DNA of 31,472 nt from DATKGW01 sp035510605 (GTDB lineage: Bacteria; Patescibacteriota; Saccharimonadia; Saccharimonadales; CAIOMD01), in the NCBI GenBank assembly GCA_035510605.1, contig DATKGW010000022.1:1-31472 (forward strand), written 5' to 3'. Positions 14,686-22,651 of this stretch are shown piece after piece. Below the pieces are notes generated by a model that was not told the origin of the DNA, did not search any database, and saw nothing but the letters and a program-made list of their open reading frames with translations. Numbering within the stretch: position 1 is the stretch's first letter; each line of letters begins with the position of its first letter. The position numbers and the translations under genes are program-made.

Positions 14686-15888
14686 ATGTTAGATACTGCT
14701 CAGTCACTAATAAAAAGAGGCGGCAAACTACTATCTTTAACAGATAAAGAAATTGAAGAGTTAATAAAAATTAACGCCGAACATGTTTTTGAGATTAAAT
14801 TAAAAAACGGTAAAACCTTTCAAGCTTACCGAGTGCAACACAATAATAAGCGAGGGCCGTATAAAGGCGGTATCCGTTTTCACCCAGAAGTCAATTTAGA
14901 TGAAGTTAGGGCTCTATCAACGCTTATGAGTTTTAAAACGGCCGTCGTCGGTTTGCCGCTTGGCGGAGGCAAGGGCGGTGTTACGGTTGATCCCCGCCAG
15001 TTATCAGATGTTGAATTAGAAGAACTAAGCCGAAAATATGCCAAACATTTAGTACCTCATATTGGGCCTCAAAAAGATGTGCCGGCGCCTGATGTGAATA
15101 CTGATAGCCGAATTATTGATTGGATGGTTGATGAATATGAATTGTTAACGGGTGATAAAAGCAGGGCCAGTTTTACCGGTAAAAGTATCGAAAAAGGCGG
15201 TAGTGAAGGCCGTGACGCTGCCACCGGACGGGGTGGTGTGATTTCTCTCAGGGAATTACTTAGATATCTAAAACTTGGCAACAAAGAACTGACAATAGCT
15301 GTTCAGGGCTTTGGTAATGTTGGGTCATTTTTTAGCCTTATAGCTGAAAAAGAGCAACCAAATTGGAAATTAATAGCGGCTAGTGATTCTGGCGCTGCAG
15401 TCTATAAACAAGAAGGACTAAAAGCTGGTCGGCTAAACAAATATAAAGAAAAAAGAGGTAGATTTTCCGATTACCCAGATAAATCATCAAAAATTATTAC
15501 CAACGAAGAATTGCTGGCCCTACCTGTCGATATTCTGGTACTGGCGGCTCTTGGAGATTCTGTTACCGAGAAAAACAGGCGTAACATAAAGGCAAAATAT
15601 ATTGTCGAGCTGGCTAACGGGCCGGTTAATGAGATGGCTCACGATTATCTTTATAAAAAAGGTATTGTGATTTTACCGGATATCGTAGCTAATGCTGGTG
15701 GCGTAATAGTCAGTTATTTTGAATGGCTGCAAAACAATAAAGCTGAACACTGGCCTGTCGATAAAGTAAACGATAAATTAGAAGATTATATGGTCAGAGC
15801 CACCAAAAAACTGTGTCAGACGTCAGCTACAAAGAACATCTCTCTTAAAGAGGCGGCGTTTGTTAACGCAATAAAGAATTTATTGTAA
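14686..15888 (+). CDS. gdhA: Glutamate dehydrogenase (Glu/Leu/Phe/Val dehydrogenase family)
   Basis: This 400-residue protein interconverts glutamate and 2-oxoglutarate plus ammonia with NAD(P). The catalytic domain shows RGPYKGGIRFHPEVN, then SFKTAVVGLPLGGGKGGV with the active-site lysine, and VPAPDVNTD with the catalytic Asp. The nucleotide domain shows AATGRGGV, AVQGFGNVGSF (GxGxxG-type loop), ELANGPV and PDIVANAGGVIVSYFEW. It is slightly shorter than typical 415-450-residue enzymes but has no missing motif. Cofactor preference is not clear from sequence. A clear Shine-Dalgarno (AAGGGG) lies 6 bases before the ATG, unlike many neighbours. It is probably a single-gene unit and its role may be fermentative or nitrogen balance. 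Confidence 0.95.
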   Translation: MLDTAQSLIKRGGKLLSLTDKEIEELIKINAEHVFEIKLKNGKTFQAYRVQHNNKRGPYKGGIRFHPEVNLDEVRALSTLMSFKTAVVGLPLGGGKGGVTVDPRQLSDVELEELSRKYAKHLVPHIGPQKDVPAPDVNTDSRIIDWMVDEYELLTGDKSRASFTGKSIEKGGSEGRDAATGRGGVISLRELLRYLKLGNKELTIAVQGFGNVGSFFSLIAEKEQPNWKLIAASDSGAAVYKQEGLKAGRLNKYKEKRGRFSDYPDKSSKIITNEELLALPVDILVLAALGDSVTEKNRRNIKAKYIVELANGPVNEMAHDYLYKKGIVILPDIVANAGGVIVSYFEWLQNNKAEHWPVDKVNDKLEDYMVRATKKLCQTSATKNISLKEAAFVNAIKNLL

Positions 15889-15926
15889 AGCAGGGTGTAA
15901 ATCAAGACTCTTTAGTCAATTCACGC

Positions 15927-15932
15927 TATAAT
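15927..15932 (+). promoter_or_regulatory. -10 hexamer before membrane-anchored unknown
   Basis: A perfect TATAAT lies 31 bases before the ATG at 15964 and 84 before the TTG at 16017. The spacing favours the ATG at 15964 as the original start, in a different frame from the main ORF. Confidence 0.5.
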
Positions 15933-16016
15933 ACCATTAGCGGTATAACCCGTTTGGTTCGACATGTACACAGCTAATAAACGGCAGCGGAAACAAATAA
16001 TCTTTTTCAGGTTTTT

Positions 16017-16646
16017 TTGTATGTCGTACCATTTGCCATAGCCTTGGTTGCACTCGGGTGGTTTGTGTTCTTGAGAGATGATAGCAACTCTGCCAGTTTT
16101 ACCAAAGCCGGTACAGAAGTTGCCACCGTCAGCCCCAAAACCACTGATTTTGTGAATGAATATTTCAAAATAACTTTGCCAAGTACCTGGGTATTTCTTG
16201 GGCGTCAAAACCCATTCTCTAACCAGCTCTATTACGAATATCAAAACAAGCAAAAAGATTATGATAACCGATGGCTTAGAGTCTATGTTGATATCTTTCC
16301 TGGCGATTATGCTATTACCAGATTACTTCCATTAACAGTGTCAAACAATCATCTGGTACTTGGTGATTTATCGGATGATTGTAATACTTTTACGGGTGCC
16401 CCCCTAGCTAATAACAGCCAAGGGTTGTCTGGAAGTTGGGCGGCCAAATGGCGGAATATAAATTTTACATGCGACTTGTCTAGACAGCAAACTGTCGGTA
16501 CCGCCAGTTTAGAAGAGGGTTATGGTGTGACCATAAAAAGCAAAAACAACACAGCCCATAAGTATTTTTTTGTTTATATAGATCACAATATCCATCCCGA
16601 TTACACTCTTTTAAGTAATGTAGTGAAAAGTTTTGAAACCAAGTAG
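16017..16646 (+). CDS. Membrane-anchored extracytoplasmic protein of unknown function, possible N-terminal frameshift
   Basis: The 209-residue frame opens only with a TTG at 16017 and begins directly in a membrane helix (YVVPFAIALVALGWFVFL) followed by RDD. The remaining 180 residues look secreted, with a beta-rich domain (YFKITLPSTWVFLG, RWLRVYVDIFPGDY, EEGYGVTIKSK) and two cysteines that could pair. No family was recognised. An ATG at 15964 in another frame encodes MYTANKRQRKQIIFFRFF, an ideal basic N-terminus for this helix. It would join in frame with one extra T in the T7 tract at 16012-16018. So the gene is either frameshifted (error, mutation or slippage) or starts at the TTG. Confidence 0.65.
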   Translation: MYVVPFAIALVALGWFVFLRDDSNSASFTKAGTEVATVSPKTTDFVNEYFKITLPSTWVFLGRQNPFSNQLYYEYQNKQKDYDNRWLRVYVDIFPGDYAITRLLPLTVSNNHLVLGDLSDDCNTFTGAPLANNSQGLSGSWAAKWRNINFTCDLSRQQTVGTASLEEGYGVTIKSKNNTAHKYFFVYIDHNIHPDYTLLSNVVKSFETK

Positions 16647-16658
16647 GCAAGAGCTCTA

Positions 16659-18335
16659 TTAACTGTAATGAGTTTGCAAATAAAGCAGGTGTTTTTCGCG
16701 GAAACGTCTGAACTCGGTTTTATTAAAACCATTGCGCTTGATAAATGAGCTAATTTTTTCACTGCCAATATAATGGGGCATCATAACGTAAGCCGCACCT
16801 TCTTCGTATAAATTGGAAGCTTGTTCGGCGGTTTCAGCCGCACAAACAAATACAGCATTAGCGTTAACACGTTCCAGCCAACGGGCTAGAAAAATATTTG
16901 TCGGATGGTCGCTAATTGTGGAGACTACCAATTTAGCGCCTGCCAAGTGGACTTCGCCAAGTAGCTCGATATCAGTGGCATCTCCGTAAACGAAATCAAT
17001 ATTCTGATGGGTCATTATATCGATAACTTCTGGATCGTAATCGATTACAACAAAACTTTTTTTCATTTGTTCCATAACCTTGATAAACTCGCTGCCGCCT
17101 TTTTTATAGCCGAACAGAACCATGTCGTAACGTTGTTTGTGATTGTTTTCTAATTTGGTTTTGTGCCGTTCGAATATTGTCAGATTTTGTTCCAGTATGG
17201 CGTATAGGGAGTCACTGTAGGTGATAACATAAGCCGAAATGGCGATTGTGATAAGAGCCACGATGGTGAAAATATTAACAATATCGCCTTTTATCAATCC
17301 TTGTTGCTTGCCTAAGATTACCAACACCAATGAGAACTCACTTATCTGAGCCAGGGCGCTACTTGATTTAAAACTGGTATTTTTTGTATAACCCAGCACA
17401 CCTATGATTGCCATCGTTATTATCGGTTTAAGTAATACTGCTATGGCACAAAATATCAGTACCGGCAACCAAATAGCTCCGAAATTACTAAAATTCAGCT
17501 GAGTGCCGAGAACAATAAAAAAGACTACCACGAAAAAATCTCTTAACGGTCTTAAGCGTGAGGCAATCTCTTGGGCGTAGGTTAAGTTAGCCAAGGCGAC
17601 GCCGGCAAATAAAGCGCCGACTTCTATGGAGAAACCATAATGTTCAAATAGCGCTGCGGCTCCAAAACCCCAGCCTATGGCAAATAAAAATAAAAATTCC
17701 TGGCTGCCGGCAATCAGCTTGTTCATCTTTGGCAAAATTAAATTACCTATCAAAAATAGAGGTATTAATATTAATGACCCTTTTAAGGCCAGGGTTGATA
17801 AGGCTACTAGCGAGAAACTACCCTCGCTGCGGGCGGTTGCCAAGATTAATACTACTGCGGCGACTATATCTTGAATCAGCAAAACACCGATAGTAATTTT
17901 GCCATACAATCTGGTCTGTTCTTTTTTATCACTTAATAGTTTCAGGACGATAATTGTACTGCTAAAGGCTAGTGCCAGACCGACAAAAACACTTTCTGTT
18001 TTGGTGTAACCGAATAAACGTCCAGCTGCAAAACCAATCAGAGTTGTGAATAATATTTGAATAATTCCGGTAATAGAAGCTACCTTGCCAACTTCTTTAA
18101 TAATGCGGGGGCTAAGGCCTAAACCGATAATAAATAACAGCAGGGCTATACCGATATTGGCAAAGACGTTAATAGTCTGATCATTATTAACGATATTTAA
18201 AATCGAAGGGCCGACAAACAGGCCGGTTAAGATATAGCCGATAATTAAGGGCTGCTTGATAATCCGCATAATCAAAGAAATACCGGCACCGATGGCAATG
18301 ACAACGCTGAGTTCAACAAAAATATTAGCTGGCAT
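16659..18335 (-). CDS. Kef/CPA2-type monovalent cation:proton antiporter with TrkA-N domain
   Basis: This 558-residue protein has an N-terminal half of about twelve helices with CPA2 signatures: YILTGLFVGPSIL, IGIALLLFIIGLGLSP, the LLIQDIVAA motif with conserved Asp156, GFSIEVGALFAGVALAN and FFIVLGTQL. Residues about 403-520 form a TrkA-N/RCK-like Rossmann domain: MVLFGYKKGGSEFIKVM, FVVIDYDPEVIDIM and VYGDATDIELLGE. The nucleotide loop reads GYKKGG rather than the usual GxGxxG, so ligand binding may be altered. The protein should exchange K+ or Na+ for protons. It is convergent with the preceding unknown (12-base gap) and lies downstream of the DsbA-like gene, separated by a terminator. Confidence 0.93.
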   Translation of the reverse strand: MPANIFVELSVVIAIGAGISLIMRIIKQPLIIGYILTGLFVGPSILNIVNNDQTINVFANIGIALLLFIIGLGLSPRIIKEVGKVASITGIIQILFTTLIGFAAGRLFGYTKTESVFVGLALAFSSTIIVLKLLSDKKEQTRLYGKITIGVLLIQDIVAAVVLILATARSEGSFSLVALSTLALKGSLILIPLFLIGNLILPKMNKLIAGSQEFLFLFAIGWGFGAAALFEHYGFSIEVGALFAGVALANLTYAQEIASRLRPLRDFFVVVFFIVLGTQLNFSNFGAIWLPVLIFCAIAVLLKPIITMAIIGVLGYTKNTSFKSSSALAQISEFSLVLVILGKQQGLIKGDIVNIFTIVALITIAISAYVITYSDSLYAILEQNLTIFERHKTKLENNHKQRYDMVLFGYKKGGSEFIKVMEQMKKSFVVIDYDPEVIDIMTHQNIDFVYGDATDIELLGEVHLAGAKLVVSTISDHPTNIFLARWLERVNANAVFVCAAETAEQASNLYEEGAAYVMMPHYIGSEKISSFIKRNGFNKTEFRRFREKHLLYLQTHYS

Positions 18336-18622
18336 TTTTTATTTACTTCTTAAGTACTAGACTCTAGCATACATTATTCGAAGTTGTTGGTACATATCAT
18401 AAGCGGCTTGACGCCTATAGACTAGTTCTGATAGTATTTAACCTGTCACTTTTCAAAGGGGGGAATCCCCCAAGAGACAAAAATGTAAGGAATAAAAAAT
18501 AAAAAATGGGGAGTGGGCTTAGTGTCTATGTCTATAAAAATAAAAACAGTTGCTACTCGTAGCCAACATATTAGGGTCAGAGTTTTACTTGCCTCATGGC
18601 AGATTTATATCGAATACTAAGT
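18336..18622. other. 287-base noncoding gap with GC hairpin
   Basis: There is no gene here. At 18458-18471 a run of six G, AAT and five C forms a short GC-only hairpin; read on the minus strand it is followed by TTTT, so it could be a second terminator or an RNA processing site. An A-rich stretch (18480-18506) follows. The right end holds the terminator of the DsbA-like gene, and the left end must hold the antiporter promoter, but no clear -10/-35 pair was found. Confidence 0.5.
18534..18567 (-). terminator. Terminator of DsbA-like gene
   Basis: On the minus strand the stem GTTGGCTA/TAGCAAC (one bulged G, loop CGAG; 18549-18567) is followed by a T-rich tail TGTTTTTATTTTTAT. Confidence 0.75.
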
Positions 18623-19270
18623 TTATTTTGAGGCGTTTTTAATGGCCTGGTCGATTACAGCCGAGAATTGATCGACCGAGAATATATTCTCATTATTGAG
18701 CTTGGTGCCATTTAAGAAGTATGTCGGTGTACCATCAACCCCCTTACTGACACCTTCTTGATAGTCGGCGTTGATAGTTGAGTTAACGGCTCCGCTGCTA
18801 AAATCGGCATCAAATTTGGTTATATTTAAACTTAAACTGGTGGCAAACTTATCAAATATAGTTTGTGGATTACTGGAATTAATCCACAAATTCTGGTTTC
18901 CGTATAAAAGATCGTGCATTTCAAAAAATTTACCCTGTAAACCCGCAGCCTCAGCCGCTCTGCTAGCTGCCCGGGCATTTGGGTGAGCGCTATCAAGCGG
19001 AAAATGCTTGAAAGTAAAAGTTATTTGGCCCAAGTATTTTTGCAACACCTGTGTTTCTATGGGATACATTTGTTCACATACAGAGCACTGAAAATCACCG
19101 TAAACCACAAGATGAACCTTACTGGAACTGTTGCCTTCGGTGTGGTTACTGACACCGGTGTTTGTGCTGGTGGTGCTGCCCGATGAACTATTTTTTTTGT
19201 TTGTAAAAATAAAAAGCCCGGTAATTGCCAAAATGATAACTACTAAAATTGTAATAAAACGTTTGTCCAT
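18623..19270 (-). CDS. Membrane-anchored DsbA-like thiol:disulfide oxidoreductase
   Basis: This 215-residue protein is counted from the ATG at 19270; GGAG about 7 bases upstream supports it over the in-frame TTG at 19282. Residues 5-23 are a signal anchor. Residues 25-52 are a Ser/Thr/Asn-rich linker, and the remainder is a thioredoxin-fold DsbA (Thioredoxin_4 type): VHLVVYGDFQCSVCEQMYPIE with the active-site CSVC at 62-65, a helical insertion (HPNARAASRAAEAAGLQGKF) and the cis-proline loop GVDGTPTYFLNG. It should form or reshuffle disulfides in extracytoplasmic proteins; secreted proteins with paired cysteines occur in the window. No DsbB or VKOR partner is visible nearby. Confidence 0.93.
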   Translation of the reverse strand: MDKRFITILVVIILAITGLFIFTNKKNSSSGSTTSTNTGVSNHTEGNSSSKVHLVVYGDFQCSVCEQMYPIETQVLQKYLGQITFTFKHFPLDSAHPNARAASRAAEAAGLQGKFFEMHDLLYGNQNLWINSSNPQTIFDKFATSLSLNITKFDADFSSGAVNSTINADYQEGVSKGVDGTPTYFLNGTKLNNENIFSVDQFSAVIDQAIKNASK

Positions 19271-19299
19271 TAATTTCTCCAAATAATTTGCTAGTGACT

Positions 19300-19305
19300 A
19301 TTGTA
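19300..19305 (-). promoter_or_regulatory. -10 hexamer before DsbA-like gene
   Basis: TACAAT on the minus strand lies 29 bases before the ATG at 19270. This leaves room for the Shine-Dalgarno GGAG in the leader. The -35 is weak. Confidence 0.4.
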
Positions 19306-19342
19306 TCAGCTTATTCATAAACCTGATTTTAAATAAAAGTAA

Positions 19343-19371
19343 TTAGCATTTTATTTTTAGGTTGCTATAAA
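19343..19371 (+). promoter_or_regulatory. Promoter of CBS-domain gene
   Basis: TTAGCA (19343-19348) and TATAAA (19366-19371, preceded by TGC) are 17 bases apart. The -10 ends 14 bases before the ATG, so the leader is about 7 bases. Confidence 0.6.
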
Positions 19372-19385
19372 CTACTAATAGAGCC

Positions 19386-20408
19386 ATGATTCAAATTATT
19401 CTACTAATCGCTGCCATAATTTTGACGCTGTATTTTATTTTACTGATCCGCAGCTTCGAATATATGAGCATTAGTGAACTTAAACGGCAAGCCAGGTCGG
19501 GTAATCCTTATGCCAGAACAGTTTATCCGGTTCGCGTTTATGGTGTTCAGTTGTGGATTTTGATATGGGCGATTTTGGGGTTTTTGACATCCTGTATCAT
19601 CCTTTTATTTCATAGTTTGATTGGTTCGATCTGGACAATTGTTGTCACCGTACCGCTGGTTGTTCTAATTCATGCTATTTTGCCCTGGACGCGGCGGCCA
19701 AAGCCCAGCCTGCATATGGCAGCTATAGTTAGCCCTTATATTGAACGGTTATTGCGAATTTTGTTTCCAATTTTAAAATGGTTTGAAATGGGCGTCGGCC
19801 GGTGGATTCAACCCGAACCGCTACTTTTAATTCAAAGCAAGGATGAACTCTTGGAAATTTTGCGTCATAATGCCGAAGAATTTGATCATGTCAGTCATGA
19901 CGAACTTAAAATTGCCGAGAATGCCCTGGTTTTTGGAGATAAACTGATTGGTGATTATATGACGCCCTTGAATACGGTGCATTTTATTAGCTTTGAAGAA
20001 CAGTTAACGCCGGTGGTTTTGGGCGAATTGCACGATAGCGGTCATTCCCGCTTCCCGGTTTTTCAGGGTAGTAATCAAAATGTTGTGGGGACATTGCTGT
20101 TAAAAGATGCCTTAAGGGTAAAAAATTCCAAATCGGCCGGTGATATCATGCGCCAGGATGTCTATTATATTAACGAGCAGCAAACTCTAGACCATGCCAT
20201 GCAGGCTTTTATTAAGACCAAACACCATATGTTTGTGGTGGTTAATGAATTTGAAGACATAGTTGGGGTACTGTCTATAGAGGATGTACTGCAACAAATA
20301 ATTGGCCATCCGCTTCTGGATGAGTTTGATAAATTTGATGATCTTAGAGAAGTCGCTAAGATTGCCGCCAAGCAAAAGCAACAGGCCCACAAGGCAGAAG
20401 AGGTTTGA
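19386..20408 (+). CDS. CNNM/CorC-like CBS-domain membrane protein
   Basis: This 340-residue protein has an N-terminal helix (1-21) and two further helices (about 56-100), a reduced form of the DUF21/CNNM membrane region. A pair of CBS domains follows: the family-typical KIAENALVFGDKLIGDYMTPLNTVHFI leads into CBS1 (about 190-245), and CBS2 runs with MRQDVYYINEQQTLDHAMQAFIKTKHHMFVVVNEFEDIVGVLSIEDVLQQIIG. There is no CorC_HlyC C-terminal domain; the protein ends in a charged tail. Relatives are linked to magnesium or cobalt efflux or its regulation, and CBS pairs bind adenosyl nucleotides. The membrane part is short and atypical, so transport itself is uncertain. Confidence 0.88.
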   Translation: MIQIILLIAAIILTLYFILLIRSFEYMSISELKRQARSGNPYARTVYPVRVYGVQLWILIWAILGFLTSCIILLFHSLIGSIWTIVVTVPLVVLIHAILPWTRRPKPSLHMAAIVSPYIERLLRILFPILKWFEMGVGRWIQPEPLLLIQSKDELLEILRHNAEEFDHVSHDELKIAENALVFGDKLIGDYMTPLNTVHFISFEEQLTPVVLGELHDSGHSRFPVFQGSNQNVVGTLLLKDALRVKNSKSAGDIMRQDVYYINEQQTLDHAMQAFIKTKHHMFVVVNEFEDIVGVLSIEDVLQQIIGHPLLDEFDKFDDLREVAKIAAKQKQQAHKAEEV

Positions 20409-20410
20409 TT

Positions 20411-20419
20411 TGCTATAAT
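20411..20419 (+). promoter_or_regulatory. Extended -10 promoter of aspS
   Basis: TGC-TATAAT ends 9 bases before the ATG at 20429. There is no -35 match and no Shine-Dalgarno. The predicted leader is about 3 bases. Confidence 0.65.
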
Positions 20420-20428
20420 GAGCCAGAT

Positions 20429-21736
20429 ATGAGAATACTTTCTAACAGCGTTAACTCTCACATAGATAAGGTCATTACCATCAAGGGCTGGTTGCATAAA
20501 AAACGGTTGCTCGGTGGTTTGACATTTATCAATGTTCGTGACCGGGCGGGGTTGATACAAGTTTTGGTAGAAGATAAAAAAGAAGTTGAAAAACTCCGCG
20601 GTTTACAGATCGGAACCGTATTATCGGTTACGGGCAAAGTGTTTAAAGATGAACGAGCCTCTGGTGGCGCTGAAATACATAATGCCAAAATAGAAATTCT
20701 GGTGCCTGTAGAGGATGCTTCGCCGGTAGAAATTGACAAACCGTTGGATCATAAACCTGAGAACCTCGATACATTATTCGAATATCGCCCAATTGGCCTA
20801 CGCAATCTAAAAGAGGCGGCTGTCTTTAAAATTCAAGCCAATATATTAAAGTCCATCAGAGAATATTTAGATAGCCAAGATTTTACCGAGTTTAACTCTC
20901 CAAAACTATTGGCCGAAGCGACAGAGGGCGGTGCCGAAGTATTTAAAACTGATTATTTTGGCAAAGAAGCCACTTTGGCTCAAAGCGCCCAATTTTATAA
21001 ACAAATGATGGTGGGCGTATTCGAGAGAGCTTATGAGATTAATCCGACTTACCGGGCCGAGCTTTCGGCTACAACCCGTCATATGGCAGAATTCATTACT
21101 ATAGATGTCGAGGCAGGCTTTATAGAATATTCCGATTTACAAGCTATAGCCAGCGGGGTGCTTCATGCGGCGGTTGAAGGTGTTTGGAAAAGATGCCCGG
21201 ATGAGCTAAAACTTTGGAATGCCGTAAAACCTGAATTACCAACAGACATTCCATCAATCACACTGACGCAAGTTCATGAAAAATACTCTAAAGCCACCGG
21301 TGAAAACAGTATTGGCGAGAAAGATATGCGACCGAATGAAGAGAAGTGGATTACCGAGTGGTCCAAGAAGAATTTAAATAGTGAAGCTGTTTTTGTAATC
21401 GAATGGCCTGCCAGTGATGCAAAATTTTATCATCGAAGAAAAGAAAATGATCCGAAGATTGTAGACCGTTTTGATTTAATATTCAGAGGTGTGGAGATTG
21501 CGACTATCACAATGCGTGAACATCGTTATGATAAACTTGTAGCTCAACTAAAATCAATCGGTGCCGATCCGGAACATCCCGGTTTTAAATATTACCTGAT
21601 GGCTTTTAAATATGGTTTGCCTCCGCACGGCGGTTTTGGGATGGGCTTGGAGCGTTTGACTGAAAAAATTATTGGTCTTGATAATGTTAAAGAGGCTACT
21701 TTGTTCCCACGTGATATTAATAGGCTGGCGCCATAA
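20429..21736 (+). CDS. aspS: Aspartyl-tRNA synthetase, archaeal/non-discriminating type
   Basis: This 435-residue enzyme is counted from ATG 20429, 24 bases into the longest frame. An N-terminal OB-fold anticodon domain (ITIKGWLHKKRLLGGLTFINVRDRAGLIQVLV) is followed by a class II core: TEFNSPKLLAEATEGGAEVF, LAQSAQFYKQMM, motif 2 YRAELSATTRHMAEF and motif 3 GFGMGLERLTEKI. It lacks the large GAD insertion of the usual bacterial AspRS (about 590 residues), so it is the short archaeal-type form, many of which also charge tRNA-Asn for GatCAB amidation. AsnRS was considered, but the EGGA/FYKQMM region fits AspRS better. An extended TATAAT 9 bases before the ATG suggests leaderless expression. It overlaps no gene. 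Confidence 0.9.
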   Translation: MRILSNSVNSHIDKVITIKGWLHKKRLLGGLTFINVRDRAGLIQVLVEDKKEVEKLRGLQIGTVLSVTGKVFKDERASGGAEIHNAKIEILVPVEDASPVEIDKPLDHKPENLDTLFEYRPIGLRNLKEAAVFKIQANILKSIREYLDSQDFTEFNSPKLLAEATEGGAEVFKTDYFGKEATLAQSAQFYKQMMVGVFERAYEINPTYRAELSATTRHMAEFITIDVEAGFIEYSDLQAIASGVLHAAVEGVWKRCPDELKLWNAVKPELPTDIPSITLTQVHEKYSKATGENSIGEKDMRPNEEKWITEWSKKNLNSEAVFVIEWPASDAKFYHRRKENDPKIVDRFDLIFRGVEIATITMREHRYDKLVAQLKSIGADPEHPGFKYYLMAFKYGLPPHGGFGMGLERLTEKIIGLDNVKEATLFPRDINRLAP

Positions 21737-21739
21737 GTT

Positions 21740-21745
21740 TATAAT
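21740..21745 (+). promoter_or_regulatory. -10 hexamer before 78-residue gene
   Basis: TATAAT just after the aspS stop ends 15 bases before the ATG at 21761. The leader would be about 8 bases. Confidence 0.45.
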
Positions 21746-21760
21746 AAAGATAATTAAATT

Positions 21761-21997
21761 ATGTTTGGGTTAAATAAATTATCAAAAAACGAGGCTTCTG
21801 GCCAGATGGATCCTGAGATAACTGACATGATGGGTTTGCCGCCAGACGAAACTCCACCCCGAATGACTGCTGATACGCCAAAGCCGGTAATTGTTAATGA
21901 TCCCAGCAAAGCGATGGCGGAAAATGCTAACAACGCGTCAGGGATTGACAAACCCCATGGTCTAAAAAGAATCTTTAAAGGTTTGTGGCGTAAATAA
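21761..21997 (+). CDS. Small disordered protein of unknown function
   Basis: This 78-residue protein was not recognised. It has no membrane helix. The middle is rich in Pro, Asp, Glu and Asn (MMGLPPDETPPRM) and the C-terminus is basic and amphipathic (HGLKRIFKGLWRK), which might touch membrane or nucleic acid. It has its own TATAAT upstream and lies 24 bases after aspS. Coding is supported by an ATG, correct promoter spacing and a plausible composition, but similarity evidence is lacking. Confidence 0.6.
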   Translation: MFGLNKLSKNEASGQMDPEITDMMGLPPDETPPRMTADTPKPVIVNDPSKAMAENANNASGIDKPHGLKRIFKGLWRK

Positions 21998-22053
21998 ATT
22001 TAACTATTTTTGATAAAAACAGGGGTATTATATAATTTACTCCGGTAGTTTAA

Positions 22054-22062
22054 TGTTACAAT
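22054..22062 (+). promoter_or_regulatory. Extended -10 of leaderless promoter
   Basis: TGT-TACAAT ends 7 bases before the ATG at 22070, placing the expected transcription start on the ATG itself. The -35 is absent. Confidence 0.55.
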
Positions 22063-22069
22063 AAATGCG

Positions 22070-22648
22070 ATGCCGACTCGATTTTTCATCCTTTTTGCCA
22101 TAATGGTTGGGCTATTTTTTCCATTAAAAATTTTAGCTCAAACTACGGATATTTCTAACGGTACAAGCAGCGATGAGCGGTTATCGCAAGCGGTTGTCAC
22201 ACAAAATATTGTTCTTGATGATGCATCCAAGGCATCTATTGTCAGTAAATGTCAAAATGCTCAAAGTTCACTAAAACTTATTCAGAACGATACCGACAGA
22301 CTGGTTCGGGCGAGGATTGATACCTATAGCTATATTCAAGATGAGCTTCAAGCTATCAAACTCCGGATGATCAGGCAAGGTGCTGATGCCTCGGAAGCTG
22401 ATTTACTGACTGGTAGAATTCAGCAGGCACTAGATCAGTTTACGTTGCAGGCTGATCATTACGGGACTTCACTGGATGATGTTGTTGGTGTTGATTGCCA
22501 ACAAAAACCCGAGCAATTTAAGGCCGGCTTAATTATTATGCGTTTGCAGAGAGCCAAGTTGCTTGATGATGCAATCAATCTCAAAAATATTATCAATAAC
22601 TCGGACAGCAGTATATTTAATCAATTAAAAAAGAGGCTGACTATTTAA
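22070..22648 (+). CDS. Secreted protein of unknown function
   Basis: This 192-residue protein begins with a standard signal peptide (RFFILFAIMVGLFFPLKILAQ, cleavage likely after AQ near 24). The mature part is mostly helical with two cysteines (in KCQNAQSSL and VDCQQKPEQF) that could form a disulfide. Long amphipathic stretches (RARIDTYSYIQDELQAIKLRM) suggest helical hairpins. No family was recognised. It forms a two-gene unit with the membrane protein at 22652 (3-base gap). The Cys pair would be a plausible substrate for the DsbA-like protein at 18623, which is inference only. Confidence 0.75.
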   Translation: MPTRFFILFAIMVGLFFPLKILAQTTDISNGTSSDERLSQAVVTQNIVLDDASKASIVSKCQNAQSSLKLIQNDTDRLVRARIDTYSYIQDELQAIKLRMIRQGADASEADLLTGRIQQALDQFTLQADHYGTSLDDVVGVDCQQKPEQFKAGLIIMRLQRAKLLDDAINLKNIINNSDSSIFNQLKKRLTI

Positions 22649-22651
22649 AAT

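Noticed and set aside
15911..15922. Small hairpin near GACTCTTTAGTC after gdhA as a terminator
   Set aside because: It has only four base pairs and no T tract.
15921..16253. 110-residue minus-strand frame
   Set aside because: It overlaps the plus-strand membrane-anchored gene, which has a helix, export features and a TATAAT promoter.
20429..21736. Asparaginyl-tRNA synthetase instead of AspRS
   Set aside because: The TEGGAEVF and LAQSAQFYKQMM segments and overall layout fit archaeal-type AspRS better.
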